This document shows, in pieces, positions 1 to 9,160 of a stretch of DNA of 64,000 bases. Where the stretch lies: positions 1-64,000 of the forward strand of contig UVIF01000020.1 of assembly GCA_900596015.1 (NCBI GenBank). The letters run 5' to 3'. Position 1 is the stretch's first letter. The number at the start of each line of letters is the position of its first letter. Source of the DNA: Pseudomonas viridiflava. Its GTDB lineage: Bacteria > Pseudomonadota > Gammaproteobacteria > Pseudomonadales > Pseudomonadaceae. Both the position numbers and the translations under genes were made by a program. A model generated the notes under the pieces. It was not told the DNA's origin and searched no databases. It saw nothing but the letters and a program-made list of their open reading frames with translations.

Positions 1-1458
1 AGCCAGACCTGGCCAGCGCCCGAGGTGCATGACGCTTCCGGCGGCCCCGTCACTGTCTGGAATCCGGTCGCAGGGGGTCAGGCCAATATCGCCAAGTTCG
101 TGCTGCGCGACATTCGGCTGCAGGTCGGCGACACCGTGGTTCCCGTCTGGCGTTTGCCGGGGGATGTGGATCAACCGCTTGCTTGGATCCCGGTCACTGC
201 TGCAGGCGAAGCGCAGGCGGTTGTGCCCCCTGCCGTGCTGGCAGCCTCGCTGGGCCAGACGGTAACAGTGTTCTATGCGGTGATGAAGGGCGGTGTGGTC
301 ACCCCTGTGTCGGCTGTATTGACCCTGCGGGTCGCAGACTTCGCCGCAGGCAATCTGCCTACGCCTGAAGTGGTAGAGGCCAGCGGTGCACCCGCCGTGC
401 TGGACCTCAACATTGTCACGGGCGACGCCACGGTGACCGTCGCGCCCTGGCCGCTGATCGCAGCGGGGCAAACGTTCTGGTTGTTGGCCAAGGGCATCCG
501 CGACAATGGAAGCACCTGGACCGAGCGTTTGTCGACACCCTATACGGTGCAGCCTGCCGAGGTAACGACGGGTATCCGCCGAGTGCTGGACCGCACTCGA
601 CTACTGAGGCTGGAAAATGCTTCGACGCTGCGTCTTGAACTGAAAGTTGATCTGACCGGGGGCGCTGTCGAGGCGTCCGCTACCTTGTTTCCGGTGGGAG
701 AGGTTGTCATGGCTGCTGTAAAGCTAGATTTGATTGCACCGACGGTGGTGGGCGCGGCCAATGGGTTATTGGATCCAAACACCATTCCAGACTCAGGCGT
801 GGTGGTGCAAGTCCCGGCCTATGGCGGGCGGGCGGTGGGTCAGTGGGTGTGTGTGGAATTCAATGGGCAGGGTGGATCCAAGGAAGTTACAGATAGGCTG
901 CAGGTGACGGATGTGAGTAGCGTTATGGCGTTTGCAGTGAGTAAGGCTGAGGTGTTGAAAAATATCAATCAGGCGGTAACCTTTGAATACAAGGTTGCAC
1001 TGACGGATGGTGGCATTTATACAAGGTCCGATCCGGTCTCCTTGGAGGTTGGCGATACGCTGGGTGTTATTGATTTCGAAGATTTTCCGTTAGGAAATGT
1101 GGGACGTAGTACTGACTTGGGTCCTTGCACTATAACAAGTGGCCTCATTACTAATACTTACCCAGGAGCTCCGTACATTACGGGTAAGCATTTCGAAAAA
1201 CCGGCAGGTGCGTCTGCCACAGAGCTCGTTATGCATATTCCAGCGGCGAGGGTAAAGTTTGGATTTAGCACTCCAGGCATGGTATACTTAGATGTACGTT
1301 TTGAAGATGGAAGTTCTACAAGGCTTCAGCTAACCGGCGACAGCTGGAATGAACTCGAACGAAAAAACATAAGCAACAGAATTAAAAGAGTTGTTTTTTA
1401 CCCAAGTGGTAGCCCTGGCGCGCTCGTTAGATTGGATAATATCACTGTGATTAGCTAG
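1..1458 (+). CDS. Ig-like repeat surface protein, C-terminal part (5' end outside window)
   Basis: The frame is open from base 1, so the gene starts upstream; the GTG at 25 is only the first start-like codon. The visible part (about 485 residues) contains several divergent repeats of roughly 100 residues ending in beta-strand patterns such as VTVFYAVMKGG...LTLRV, VTFEYKVALTDGG...VSLEV and WVCVEFNGQGG, which suggest stacked immunoglobulin-like domains. The last 130 residues, starting VIDFEDFPLGNVG, form a different module ending in LVRLDNITVIS, resembling a jelly-roll or carbohydrate-binding fold. No signal peptide or anchor is visible because the N-terminus is missing. From about 1030 on the DNA becomes clearly more AT-rich than the first kilobase, suggesting the terminal module has another origin. 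Secretion and function are inference. Confidence 0.75.
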   Translation, partial: SQTWPAPEVHDASGGPVTVWNPVAGGQANIAKFVLRDIRLQVGDTVVPVWRLPGDVDQPLAWIPVTAAGEAQAVVPPAVLAASLGQTVTVFYAVMKGGVVTPVSAVLTLRVADFAAGNLPTPEVVEASGAPAVLDLNIVTGDATVTVAPWPLIAAGQTFWLLAKGIRDNGSTWTERLSTPYTVQPAEVTTGIRRVLDRTRLLRLENASTLRLELKVDLTGGAVEASATLFPVGEVVMAAVKLDLIAPTVVGAANGLLDPNTIPDSGVVVQVPAYGGRAVGQWVCVEFNGQGGSKEVTDRLQVTDVSSVMAFAVSKAEVLKNINQAVTFEYKVALTDGGIYTRSDPVSLEVGDTLGVIDFEDFPLGNVGRSTDLGPCTITSGLITNTYPGAPYITGKHFEKPAGASATELVMHIPAARVKFGFSTPGMVYLDVRFEDGSSTRLQLTGDSWNELERKNISNRIKRVVFYPSGSPGALVRLDNITVIS

Positions 1459-1516
1459 ACCATGTAGACGCGGCCAGCCTATGGCAATAGATGTTTAATC
1501 CAACCTATGGTTCTGC

Positions 1517-1553
1517 GAAAAAAAGTACGTCTTAGACACTCAATTACGTACTT
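1517..1553 (-). terminator. Rho-independent terminator reading on the minus strand
   Basis: An inverted repeat AAGTACGT (1523-1530) and ACGTACTT (1546-1553) with a 15-nt loop is followed, on the minus strand, by a run of seven T (complement of 1518-1524). There is no T run on the plus-strand side. It would stop transcripts coming leftwards through 1560-2300, where I recognise no minus-strand gene. Confidence 0.55.
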
Positions 1554-1906
1554 CCAAGGCAGCTGTAAATTGCATTACGATATTTGCGACGTGTTGAAAA
1601 CGTGACGCTCATTGCTAACGCGGACTACTCAGCACACGAATATTGGCTCTGGAGTGCGAAATAAGTAGGTCTATCAGGTAGCTGCCACATTAATGGCCAA
1701 GCGTGGCTATCCGGCTCTGTCGGGTGCACAAGCGCCGCCTTCTGCGTGCAGGCGATATTTGTCTGCAGCAGGCTTTATGGCGGCCGATGCCCGGGGTGCT
1801 TTCGAGCATTCCGGGTGCCTGACATCCCGGTTGACCAACCTACGTACAGCTGCCACCTATCGTTTGGTCACGATGTGGCGGCCTCACGTACGTTAGGAGC
1901 TCCAAC

Positions 1907-2356
1907 AGGGTCAAGCCGACCCCCGACCCACCCATCGTCCCGCTGCCACCCGATCACCCTCTGTTCCATTACCCCGGTGTCTTCGAACGCGTCAACGGCG
2001 GTACCTTGGTCGGTCGTTTTGCCCAACAGCGTGTCGAAATGCCGGCTGCTCGTCGCAACGCTCAGATGTCCACAACACCACCACGACGCTGGTGGCCGTT
2101 CTGGCGCCGAGGCTGTAACCCTGACCGCGCAGGCGGTGGTGGCTTCGTTGCTGGTACCGCGGGGTTGATCCAAGCTCCTGTGGCGGACTTGTCTGGAATG
2201 TGTATGGACAGGACCGGCTTCTTCGCGGGCAGAGACCCGCTCCCACAGGGGGTGTGTGCTGCGAGTTCAGGCTGGGTTGAGGAGACCATTGGCCGCATGC
2301 CACCGCCATTCACCGGCCTTTGCTGCGGTGTTGAGCCATCGCTTATTACGCTATAA
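1907..2356 (+). pseudogene. Possible decayed member of a small Pseudomonas protein family (lost start codon)
   Basis: The frame begins AGG-GTC-AAG-CCG-ACC-CCC and reads RVKPTPDPPIVPLPPDHPLF. This resembles the N-terminus (M-V/F-K-x-TPxPP) of a multicopy family of about 120-residue Pseudomonas proteins (DUF3077/DUF6124 type, from memory). A Shine-Dalgarno-like TAGGAG (1894-1899) sits at the right distance from 1907, where AGG stands in place of ATG. Downstream the frame stays open to 2356 but loses any family resemblance. The call rests on a short N-terminal match, so it is weak. The rest of 1459-2330 shows no recognisable gene apart from the terminator at 1517 and a REP at 2217. Confidence 0.25.
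2217..2251. repeat. Single REP palindrome (P. putida type)
   Basis: Contains CTTCGCGGGCAGAGACCCGC followed by TCCCACAGG, an imperfect palindrome of the family seen again at 23034 and 63781. It lies in non-coding DNA upstream of the carbamoyltransferase. Confidence 0.8.
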
Positions 2357-2357
2357 T
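2331..2357 (+). promoter_or_regulatory. Probable sigma-70 promoter of the LPS-core operon
   Basis: A perfect TATAAT (2352-2357) is preceded by TTGAGC (2331-2336) with a shortish 15-bp spacer. It lies 70 bp before the start of the first core gene and is the only good -10 in the region. The -35 assignment is less certain than the -10. Confidence 0.5.
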
Positions 2358-2427
2358 CCCCGCCTTTCGCCGCCCGCCGTGCCCGATCACCGCGCGCGCA
2401 CCCATTCCGCTCAAAGAGGCTAGACCC

Positions 2428-4185
2428 TTGGCATTGACGATTCTTGGCCTGTCCGGCGCCCTTAGCCATGACCCTTCCGCGGCGCTGTACATCGACGGCA
2501 AGCTGATTGCCGCCGCCGAAGAAGAGCGCTTCGTGCGCGACAAACATGCAAAGAACCGCATGCCCTACGAATCGGCCAAGTTCTGCCTGGAACAAGCCGG
2601 CATCAAGCCGTCGGACGTCGATGTGGTGGCGATTCCGTTCGCGCCCATCAGCCTGTTCGGCAAGGCTCGTTGGCACTACGCCAAGCGCTACTGGTATGCC
2701 CCGGACCGCGCCCTCGATGCGCTGCTGATGGGCAACCGCCGCTACAAGCGCTACCGCAACAAGATCGTCTTCTGCCTCGAGCAACTGGGCTTCGACGCGA
2801 AGAAGATCAAGATCGAACCGGTCGAGCACCATCTGGCGCACGCCTCCAGTGCCTACCACTGCTCGGGCTTCCAGGAAAAAACCGCGATCCTCGGCATCGA
2901 CGGCAAGGGTGAGTACGCCACTACGTTTTTCGGCTACGGCGAGAACGGCAAGATCCACAAGATCAAGGAGTTCTTCGACCCGGATTCGCTGGGCGGCCTG
3001 TACGGCGCGATCACCGAATTCCTCGGCTTCGAGATGCTCGACGGCGAGTTCAAGGTCATGGGCATGGCGCCCTATGGCGACGCCAGCAAGTACGATTTCT
3101 CGCGCCTGGCCTCGTTCGAGAACGGTGAGTTGGTGATCAACACCGACTACGCCAACGTCATCGGCCTGCGCCGCTATAAAGAGAAGGGCAAGGGTTTCTA
3201 TTTTTCGCCCAAACTGATCGAGTGGCTGGGCCCGAAACGCGAAGGCGACATCGCCGACGAGCCGTACATCCACTACGCGGCCAGCATGCAGGCGTTGTTC
3301 GAAAAACTCGCCCTGCAGATGATCGACCACTACCTGGGCGACGTGCTCAAGCAAACCGGCAAGCTGGCCTTCGCCGGCGGCTGTGCGCTGAACGTCAAGC
3401 TGAACCAGAAGATCATCGCCCGCCCGGACGTGAAGGAGCTGTTCGTGCAGCCTGCTTCCGGCGACGCCGGTACGGCGGTGGGCGCGGCGGCCTACGTGTC
3501 CCATGCCCGCGGCGTGCCCGTGGAGAAAATGGAACACGTGTACCTGGGCCCGTCCTACACCAACGAAGACGTGATCGCTGCCTGCGCCCGTCATCCGAAC
3601 AAGCCCAAGGGCCGCATGCTGGGCAACATGCCCAAGCAGATCGCCCAGATCATGGTCGACGGCAACCCGGTGGCCTGGTTCCAGGGGCGTATGGAGTTCG
3701 GCCCGCGGGCGTTGGGCGGCCGGTCGATCATCGGTTGCCCGAGCGTGCCGGGCGTGGCTGACCGCATCAACCACCAGATCAAGTTCCGCGAGCGCTGGAG
3801 GCCTTTCTGCCCGTCGATGCTCGACACTGTCGCTCCGCAGATGATCAAGATCGACCATCCGGCGCCGTTCATGACGTTCACCTTCGAAGTGGCCGAGGAG
3901 TGGAAAACCCGCGTGCCGGAAGTGGTCCACGAAGACGGCACCTCGCGCGCCCAGGTGCTCAAGCGCGAGTACAACCCGCGCTACTACGACATGATGAAGG
4001 CGCTGGAGGAGCTGACCGGCAACGGCGTGTCGCTGAACACCTCGCTCAACCGTCGTGGCGAGCCGATGATCTGCTCGCCCACCGATGCGTTGAACATGTT
4101 CTACGGCTCGGACCTCGAGTACCTGGTCATGGAAGATATTCTGGTGGTCAAAGAGGGTGCTCAAGCCTATGACGCGCTCGACTGA
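2428..4185 (+). CDS. wapO: LPS core carbamoyltransferase (WapO type)
   Basis: 585-residue member of the NodU/CmcH O-carbamoyltransferase family, which moves a carbamoyl group from carbamoyl phosphate through carbamoyl-adenylate to a sugar hydroxyl. N-terminal domain features include LGLSGALSHDPSAAL (7-21) and the metal/adenylate-binding HHLAHASSAYH (134-144). The C-terminal YrdC-like part has FGPRALGGRSI. In pseudomonads the equivalent gene between waaP-type kinases and wapH carbamoylates inner-core heptose; that role is inferred from position. The start is TTG at 2428, supported by AAAGAGG (2413-2419) eight bases upstream. It overlaps the next gene and opens a tight cluster of five same-strand envelope genes. 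Confidence 0.88.
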   Translation: MALTILGLSGALSHDPSAALYIDGKLIAAAEEERFVRDKHAKNRMPYESAKFCLEQAGIKPSDVDVVAIPFAPISLFGKARWHYAKRYWYAPDRALDALLMGNRRYKRYRNKIVFCLEQLGFDAKKIKIEPVEHHLAHASSAYHCSGFQEKTAILGIDGKGEYATTFFGYGENGKIHKIKEFFDPDSLGGLYGAITEFLGFEMLDGEFKVMGMAPYGDASKYDFSRLASFENGELVINTDYANVIGLRRYKEKGKGFYFSPKLIEWLGPKREGDIADEPYIHYAASMQALFEKLALQMIDHYLGDVLKQTGKLAFAGGCALNVKLNQKIIARPDVKELFVQPASGDAGTAVGAAAYVSHARGVPVEKMEHVYLGPSYTNEDVIAACARHPNKPKGRMLGNMPKQIAQIMVDGNPVAWFQGRMEFGPRALGGRSIIGCPSVPGVADRINHQIKFRERWRPFCPSMLDTVAPQMIKIDHPAPFMTFTFEVAEEWKTRVPEVVHEDGTSRAQVLKREYNPRYYDMMKALEELTGNGVSLNTSLNRRGEPMICSPTDALNMFYGSDLEYLVMEDILVVKEGAQAYDALD

Positions 4186-5299
4186 GCGTCATGTGCTGCA
4201 GTTCTGCCACGGCTATGACGGGCCGTTCCTCGACTGTGCCCGTCAGTACGCCAGCCTGTTCGTGGGCCGTGGCTACCGGGTGACCACCGTGTTCCTGACC
4301 GGTGCGGCCGATGCTCAGGTGGCCGCTGGCTGCGAGAGCGACGAAGTGCTGTTCATGGAATTCAGTTCCAAGGATGTCCGTGGCTTGAAGCTGGGTGCCA
4401 TTCGCGAGCTGCGCAAAATCACCGCTGCGCGCAAGTTCGCCTTCTGCATCGCGCACCGGTTCAAGCCTATCTATGTTGCCCTGCTCGGCACTTCGCTGCC
4501 GGTGATCGGCGTGCACCATGCGTTCGGCGACTATCAGCGTCGTTCGCGCCGGGTGTTTGCGCAGTTGTTCCGCAAACGCTTGAGCCTGCTGGGTGTGTCC
4601 GATGCGGTACGTGACGACATGCGCCGCTGCCTGCCCAGTTGGGCGCCCGAGCGGATCGCCACGCTGTACAACCGTTTGGACACCTTTACCTTGCAGCAAC
4701 AATTGCTGCCTGCGGCCGAAGCGCGCCAAGCGTTGGGCCTGGCGCCCGATGCCTGGATCGTCGGTAACGTTGGCCGTCTGCACCCGGATAAAGACCAGGC
4801 CACCTTGCTGCGCGGCTTCGCCCTGGCGTGGGCAAAACTGCCTCAGGAAGCGCTGCTGGTGATCATCGGCTCCGGGCGTCTGGAGCAGAGTCTCAAGGAC
4901 CTGGCCGTGGAACTGGGCATTGCCGAGCGGGTGCGGTTTCTTGGCCAGGTGCCGCAGGCGCGACTGTATTTCAAGGCGTTCGACGTGTTCGCCCTGAGCT
5001 CCGACCACGAGCCGTTCGGCATGGTCCTGCTCGAAGCCATGGCGGCCAACGTGCCACTGCTGGCCACGGCCTGCGGTGGCGCACCGGAGATCGTCGAGGG
5101 CGTTGGTATCCTGTTTCCACTGGGCGACGCCGAGCGCCTGGCACTGGGCCTGGAGCACATGGCCGGGATGGATCGCTACCAGCGTGCACAGTGCGAAGCG
5201 CACATGGCCGAACGCCTCGAGGCGCGTTTCTGCGACCGCGCGGTGCGCAAGGCCTTCTGGCAACTGCCGATGGTCACTGCACTGACGGCGGCCACATGA
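4169..5299 (+). CDS. wapH: LPS core glycosyltransferase, GT4 family (WapH type)
   Basis: Reads as a 376-residue GT-B fold glycosyltransferase of family 4. The C-terminal nucleotide-sugar site shows GNVGRLHPDKDQ followed by the E-x7-E-type motif EPFGMVLLEAMA. In P. aeruginosa the gene at this position (PA5004) adds a core sugar at the cytoplasmic membrane; sugar specificity cannot be read here. A GTG at 4157 is also in frame, but ATG at 4169 suits the AGAGG (4152-4156) much better. It overlaps wapO by 17 bp and the next gene by 4 bp, so coupled translation is likely. Confidence 0.85.
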   Translation: MTRSTERHVLQFCHGYDGPFLDCARQYASLFVGRGYRVTTVFLTGAADAQVAAGCESDEVLFMEFSSKDVRGLKLGAIRELRKITAARKFAFCIAHRFKPIYVALLGTSLPVIGVHHAFGDYQRRSRRVFAQLFRKRLSLLGVSDAVRDDMRRCLPSWAPERIATLYNRLDTFTLQQQLLPAAEARQALGLAPDAWIVGNVGRLHPDKDQATLLRGFALAWAKLPQEALLVIIGSGRLEQSLKDLAVELGIAERVRFLGQVPQARLYFKAFDVFALSSDHEPFGMVLLEAMAANVPLLATACGGAPEIVEGVGILFPLGDAERLALGLEHMAGMDRYQRAQCEAHMAERLEARFCDRAVRKAFWQLPMVTALTAAT

Positions 5300-6195
5300 T
5301 GCTCAACCGATTGCAGAGCGTGCGCGAACGGGGCTGGCAAACGCTAGATGCCGCCGCCTATGCCCAGGCCTGGACGCAGTTCGGCGGCAGTGTGGCGACG
5401 CACCCGCTGGTGGTCGAGCGGTTGGCTGCGCTGGCCGGCATTCCGGTGCGCTATCTGGGATGGGAGCAAGCGGGCGAGCTGGTCGCGGCGATACCTACCT
5501 GGGGGCGTTACCTGGCGTTGTCCAAGGACGTGCTCAAGCAGGCCGGCAAGAAGGGCCTGTACGATCTGGGCAACGCCGAGTTGATCCTGCCGGCGGCTGC
5601 CGATGCCCAGGTGCCGCTGCGCCATCACGGGCGTTACCTGTCCGAGCTGAACCAGGGGCGTTTCAGCGGCTTGAAGGCGCAGGCCGAGAGCCTGGCCATG
5701 GCCCGCACGCCCGAAGATCTGTCGAAGAAATTTCGCTACAACCAGCGCCGCGAACTGCGTCTGCTGGAAGAAGCCGGTGGTGTGGCCAAGCCCGTCAGTG
5801 AATTCACCAGCGCCGAGCTGGCAGCGATCTACTGTGACCTGTTCCAGCGCCGCTGGGGCTTTGCCGCGACCGGTGCCGAGCGCATGGCCGAGGTCATCGA
5901 GCTGCTGCGCGAGCTGATGATCGGCTCGGTGCTGCTGCTGGGCGATGCACCCGTTGCCATTCAACTGGTGTACCGCGTCGAGGCGCCAGACTGGGTCAGC
6001 GTGGAATACATCAATGGCGGCGTGGATCCGGAGAACCGCGCGTTCAGCCCCGGCAGCGTGCTCAGTTTCCTCAATACCCAGAGCGCCTGGGAGCAGGCCC
6101 GCGCGTTGAACAAGCCACTGCGCTTCTCGTTCGGCCGTGCCGACCGTGAGTACAAGGACCGCTGGTGCAACCCCGTCCCGGTGTTCCAGGCATGA
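5296..6195 (+). CDS. Mig-14-like protein, GNAT-fold envelope factor
   Basis: 299-residue protein of the Mig-14 family, known in Salmonella and Pseudomonas for resistance to antimicrobial peptides and persistence. Recognisable stretches are HHGRYLSELNQGRFSGLK near residue 110 and KKFRYNQRRELRLLEEAGG near 145, followed by an acyltransferase-like half ending LRFSFGRADREYKDRW. There is no signal peptide. The start ATG overlaps the wapH stop (ATGA at 5296-5299) and its stop overlaps the next start in the same way, so it is part of the core operon. An extended open frame running in from 4828 is the wapH shadow. The biochemical activity is not known to me. Confidence 0.85.
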   Translation: MMLNRLQSVRERGWQTLDAAAYAQAWTQFGGSVATHPLVVERLAALAGIPVRYLGWEQAGELVAAIPTWGRYLALSKDVLKQAGKKGLYDLGNAELILPAAADAQVPLRHHGRYLSELNQGRFSGLKAQAESLAMARTPEDLSKKFRYNQRRELRLLEEAGGVAKPVSEFTSAELAAIYCDLFQRRWGFAATGAERMAEVIELLRELMIGSVLLLGDAPVAIQLVYRVEAPDWVSVEYINGGVDPENRAFSPGSVLSFLNTQSAWEQARALNKPLRFSFGRADREYKDRWCNPVPVFQA

Positions 6196-7595
6196 GCCGC
6201 AAGCAGGCGTTGCTCGCGCGGCACCGGCGCAACAAGCGTCGCGTGTTGCTGGCCGGGCTGGTGGCGATGCTGCTGGCCGGTGTGCTGGTCGCCTGGTGGT
6301 TGCCGCTGCCGCTGTTGTTGCTGGCTTGGGTGGCCCATGAGGCATGGTTTGCCGACCATTTGTTCTATTCGCCGGGCGATGATTATGCCTACAGCTTCGA
6401 CAGCGAAGCGGAGCTGGCCAAGGTCAGCCTGAACGGCGAGGTGCTGCAAGTTGCAGAGCGCGTCGAGGCGGCGGATACCTTGATCCTGGCGCTGGATGTA
6501 AAGGCGTCCTGGCTGGGGCGTCTGTTCGATCCGTACGTGCAGTTGCTCGGGGGTGAGCTGAGCGACCGGCAGACGTTCGAGCGCGGTGTCGATGGCCTGC
6601 GCTACCTGAATCTGAGTGGCTTTGCCGATGAGCTCAATCAGGGGCGTTTGCGCTTGCGTGGGCGGTTCTGCCGCATCGTCGGCGAGCCGCGGGTGTGGCG
6701 CTTTCAGCATCCGGATTTCACCCAGCATACGGTCATGGTCATCGCGCCCCATGCCGACGATGCGGAGCTGGCGGCGTATGGTTTGTACAGCCGCGCGGCG
6801 AGCAGTTGGATCGTGACCCTGACGGCAGGCGAGATCGAAGCCGAGCATTATCAGGCGATGGGCCTGGCGCCGGCCGACGCCGCGCGCTTGAAGGGTCGTC
6901 TGCGGGCCTGGGACAGCCTGGCCGTGCCGCGCTGGGCCGGGGTGCCGGCCGAGCAGTGCGTGCAGCTTGGGTATTTCTGCCTGCAGCTGCCCGCCATGCA
7001 GGCCGCGCCAGAGCAGCCGTGTGGCTCGCGCGAGGCGGACATGACTGATATCCGGCCGTTTCGCCAGCTCAACCCGTTTGCCTTGCCGGCCGATGCCGAT
7101 GGCGCGCCGACCTGGAACAATCTGCTGGCCGACCTGCGCGAGCTGCTGCAACGGGCGCAGCCGGATGTGCTGGTGATGCCCCACGCCAGCATCGACCCGC
7201 ACCCGGACCACATCTGCGCCCAGGCCGCCGTGCTGCAGGCGCTGCAGGGGCTGGCGCATCAGCCACGCTATCTATTGGGCTATGCCAATCATTTGCATGA
7301 CAACGACCGTTGGCCCATGGGCCGTGCGGGCGAGGGGGTGGCCTTGCCGCCGTATTTCGATGCCCGTGAACGGCTGGTGCCGTGCAGCCTGCCGGTCAGT
7401 GCGGCGCTGCAGATGGACAAGGCCATGGCCCTGAGCATGATGCACGATCTGCAACCGCCGGCGCCGTTCAAGCGTCGTATGCGACGTTGGCTGCAGTGGT
7501 TGCTGGCCGGTCGGCGTTGGCCGGCGACGGGCGAAAACGAATTTTTCCGCAAGGCGGTGCGCCGCCATGAACTGTTCTGGCGCAAAGACTTATAA
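6192..7595 (+). CDS. dnpA: PIG-L/LmbE family deacetylase (DnpA type)
   Basis: 467 residues. A basic N-terminus (SRKQALLARHRRNKRR) precedes one strongly hydrophobic membrane segment at about 18-47. A middle domain of about 130 residues follows, then the zinc-dependent de-N-acetylase domain with its hallmark PHADD at 186-190. The family removes N-acetyl groups from GlcNAc-type substrates. In P. aeruginosa the gene at this position (PA5002, dnpA) affects fluoroquinolone persistence. Substrate and topology (membrane-anchored) are inferred. It overlaps the Mig-14 gene by four bases and is followed 15 bp later by the ssg-like gene. Confidence 0.85.
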   Translation: MSRKQALLARHRRNKRRVLLAGLVAMLLAGVLVAWWLPLPLLLLAWVAHEAWFADHLFYSPGDDYAYSFDSEAELAKVSLNGEVLQVAERVEAADTLILALDVKASWLGRLFDPYVQLLGGELSDRQTFERGVDGLRYLNLSGFADELNQGRLRLRGRFCRIVGEPRVWRFQHPDFTQHTVMVIAPHADDAELAAYGLYSRAASSWIVTLTAGEIEAEHYQAMGLAPADAARLKGRLRAWDSLAVPRWAGVPAEQCVQLGYFCLQLPAMQAAPEQPCGSREADMTDIRPFRQLNPFALPADADGAPTWNNLLADLRELLQRAQPDVLVMPHASIDPHPDHICAQAAVLQALQGLAHQPRYLLGYANHLHDNDRWPMGRAGEGVALPPYFDARERLVPCSLPVSAALQMDKAMALSMMHDLQPPAPFKRRMRRWLQWLLAGRRWPATGENEFFRKAVRRHELFWRKDL

Positions 7596-7610
7596 GGTGC
7601 CGTTAGCACA

Positions 7611-8570
7611 ATGATGAAAGTTCTGTTCCTGGTGCAGAAAGAGCAGCGCGCCATTCTCGATCGTCTCTATGAAGGCATCGCCGCGCATTGCGAGTGCGAT
7701 CTGCGCTGGTTGGACGGCGCTCAGCAGCGCGATCTGAAAGGGTATTTCAAGCGCGAAGTGGACGTTGCCCGGTACGACCGTATTTTGTTCTTCCTGCGTT
7801 TCAAGCAGGAGATTCGCCAGGTGGCGTTCATTCGTTCGGTGCCCAACCTGGTGATCCTGGAGCATGACGCCTACCAGAACTACATCCCGTGCAAATACAC
7901 CGGCAAGTTCAGTGCGCACTATCAGCAGTTGCCGTGGGTGCGGGTGATCAGTTCGGGGTTCATGGTCAGCGAACGGTTGCGCGCGGAGGGCTTCGATGCG
8001 CACTTCGTGCCCAAGGGCTATGACCAGGCCCTGCTGACGCCGCAGACCCGCGAGCGCGACATCGAGCTGGCCTTTGTGGGCAGTACCAAGAGCGTGGCCT
8101 ACAGTGGCCGCAAGCAGATGCTTGATGCGATCGGGCAGGTGGAGCCGTTGCTGGTGACGCGGACCAACAGCGGCCAGGAATATGGCGATACGCTGAACCG
8201 CATCCGCTTTTTCGTCAGTGCCGATGTGGGCATGGGCGAGTACATGATCAAGAACTTTGAAGCCATGGCGTGTGGTTGCGTGCTGCTTACCTTCGACCAG
8301 GGCGAGGCGGAAAACCGCGCGCTGGGGTTCCAGGACATGCACACAGTGGTGCTTTACGACAGCGTGGCGAGCTTGCAGGCCAAGCTGGCGCAGCTACGCC
8401 GCGAGCCGGCGCTGGCCGAGCGCATCGCCGCGGCGGGGCAGGCGCTGGTGCTGGGGGAGTACGGTTTCGACCGGATCGGTGAGCGTATCGTGCAGGCCAT
8501 GCAACCGCCGCTGCGCCCGCATCCACCCCTGACGGTGTGGCAACGCCTGCGGTTGGCTCTGCCCTTGTAA
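7611..8570 (+). CDS. ssg: Cell-surface sugar glycosyltransferase (Ssg/CgeB type)
   Basis: 319-residue GT-B-like protein starting MMKVLFLVQKEQRAILDRLY. The C-terminal half contains FVGSTKSVAYSGRKQML and then MGEYMIKNFEAMACGCVLLT, the spore-maturation CgeB-type glycosyltransferase pattern with a donor-site glutamate. Its position matches PA5001 (ssg), implicated in surface polysaccharide and motility in several pseudomonads (from memory). ATG codons at 7611 and 7614 are both possible; the ribosome site is weak. It is the last gene of the rightward core cluster and is followed directly by a REP array. Confidence 0.75.
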   Translation: MMKVLFLVQKEQRAILDRLYEGIAAHCECDLRWLDGAQQRDLKGYFKREVDVARYDRILFFLRFKQEIRQVAFIRSVPNLVILEHDAYQNYIPCKYTGKFSAHYQQLPWVRVISSGFMVSERLRAEGFDAHFVPKGYDQALLTPQTRERDIELAFVGSTKSVAYSGRKQMLDAIGQVEPLLVTRTNSGQEYGDTLNRIRFFVSADVGMGEYMIKNFEAMACGCVLLTFDQGEAENRALGFQDMHTVVLYDSVASLQAKLAQLRREPALAERIAAAGQALVLGEYGFDRIGERIVQAMQPPLRPHPPLTVWQRLRLALPL

Positions 8571-8576
8571 CCGCGC

Positions 8577-9152
8577 CGCGCCCTTCGCGGGCAGAGCCCA
8601 CTCCCACAAAGGGGTGCGCGCGAATCCTGTGGGAGCGGGCTCTGCCCGCGAAACAGGCGCTGCGGTGTGTCAGGCCGAACCGCGGTGCGCCCTTCGCGGC
8701 CACTGGCCGCTCCTACGGAGGATTGTGGTGTACCTGTGGGAGCGGGCTCTGCCCGCGAACCAGGCGCTGCGGTGTGTCAGGCCGAACCGCGGTGCGCCCT
8801 TCGCGGCCACTGGCCGCTCCTACGGAGGATTGCGGTGTACCTGTGGGAGCGGGCTCTGCCCGCGAACCAGGCGCTGCGGTGTGTCAGACATACCGCGCCG
8901 CGCCCTTCGCGGCCACTGGCCGCTCCTACGGAGGATTGTGGTGTACCTGTGGGAGCGGGCTCTGCCCGCGAACCAGGCGCTGCGGTGTGTCAGACATACC
9001 GCGCCGCGCCCTTCGCGGCCACTGGCCGCTCCTACGGAGGATTGTGGTGTACCTGTGGGAGCGGGCTCTGCCCGCGAACCAGGCGCTACGGTGTGTCAGG
9101 CCGAACCGCGGTGCGCCCTTCGCGGCCACTGGCCGCTCCTACAGGGGACAGT
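8577..9152. repeat. Tandem array of paired REP elements, about five 107-bp units
   Basis: The unit combines GGGAGCGGGCTCTGCCCGCG (family A) with CGCCCTTCGCGGCCACTGGC plus CGCTCCTAC (family B), joined by near-constant linkers. Family A copies start with CCTGTGGG at 8626, 8733, 8840, 8946 and 9052, giving periods of 106-107 bp. Linkers alternate between two versions (GTGTCAGGCCGAACCGCGG and GTGTCAGACATACCGCGCCG), showing local duplication of whole units. Open frames across it are repeat translations, not genes. The whole 590-bp interval holds only this array. Confidence 0.9.
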
Positions 9153-9160
9153 CCATGGTG

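Noticed and set aside
2062..4164. A 700-codon minus-strand open frame opposite the carbamoyltransferase
   Set aside because: Low-complexity His/Arg/Ala/Val-rich translation typical of the antisense of GC-rich genes; the plus-strand protein is a clear family member.
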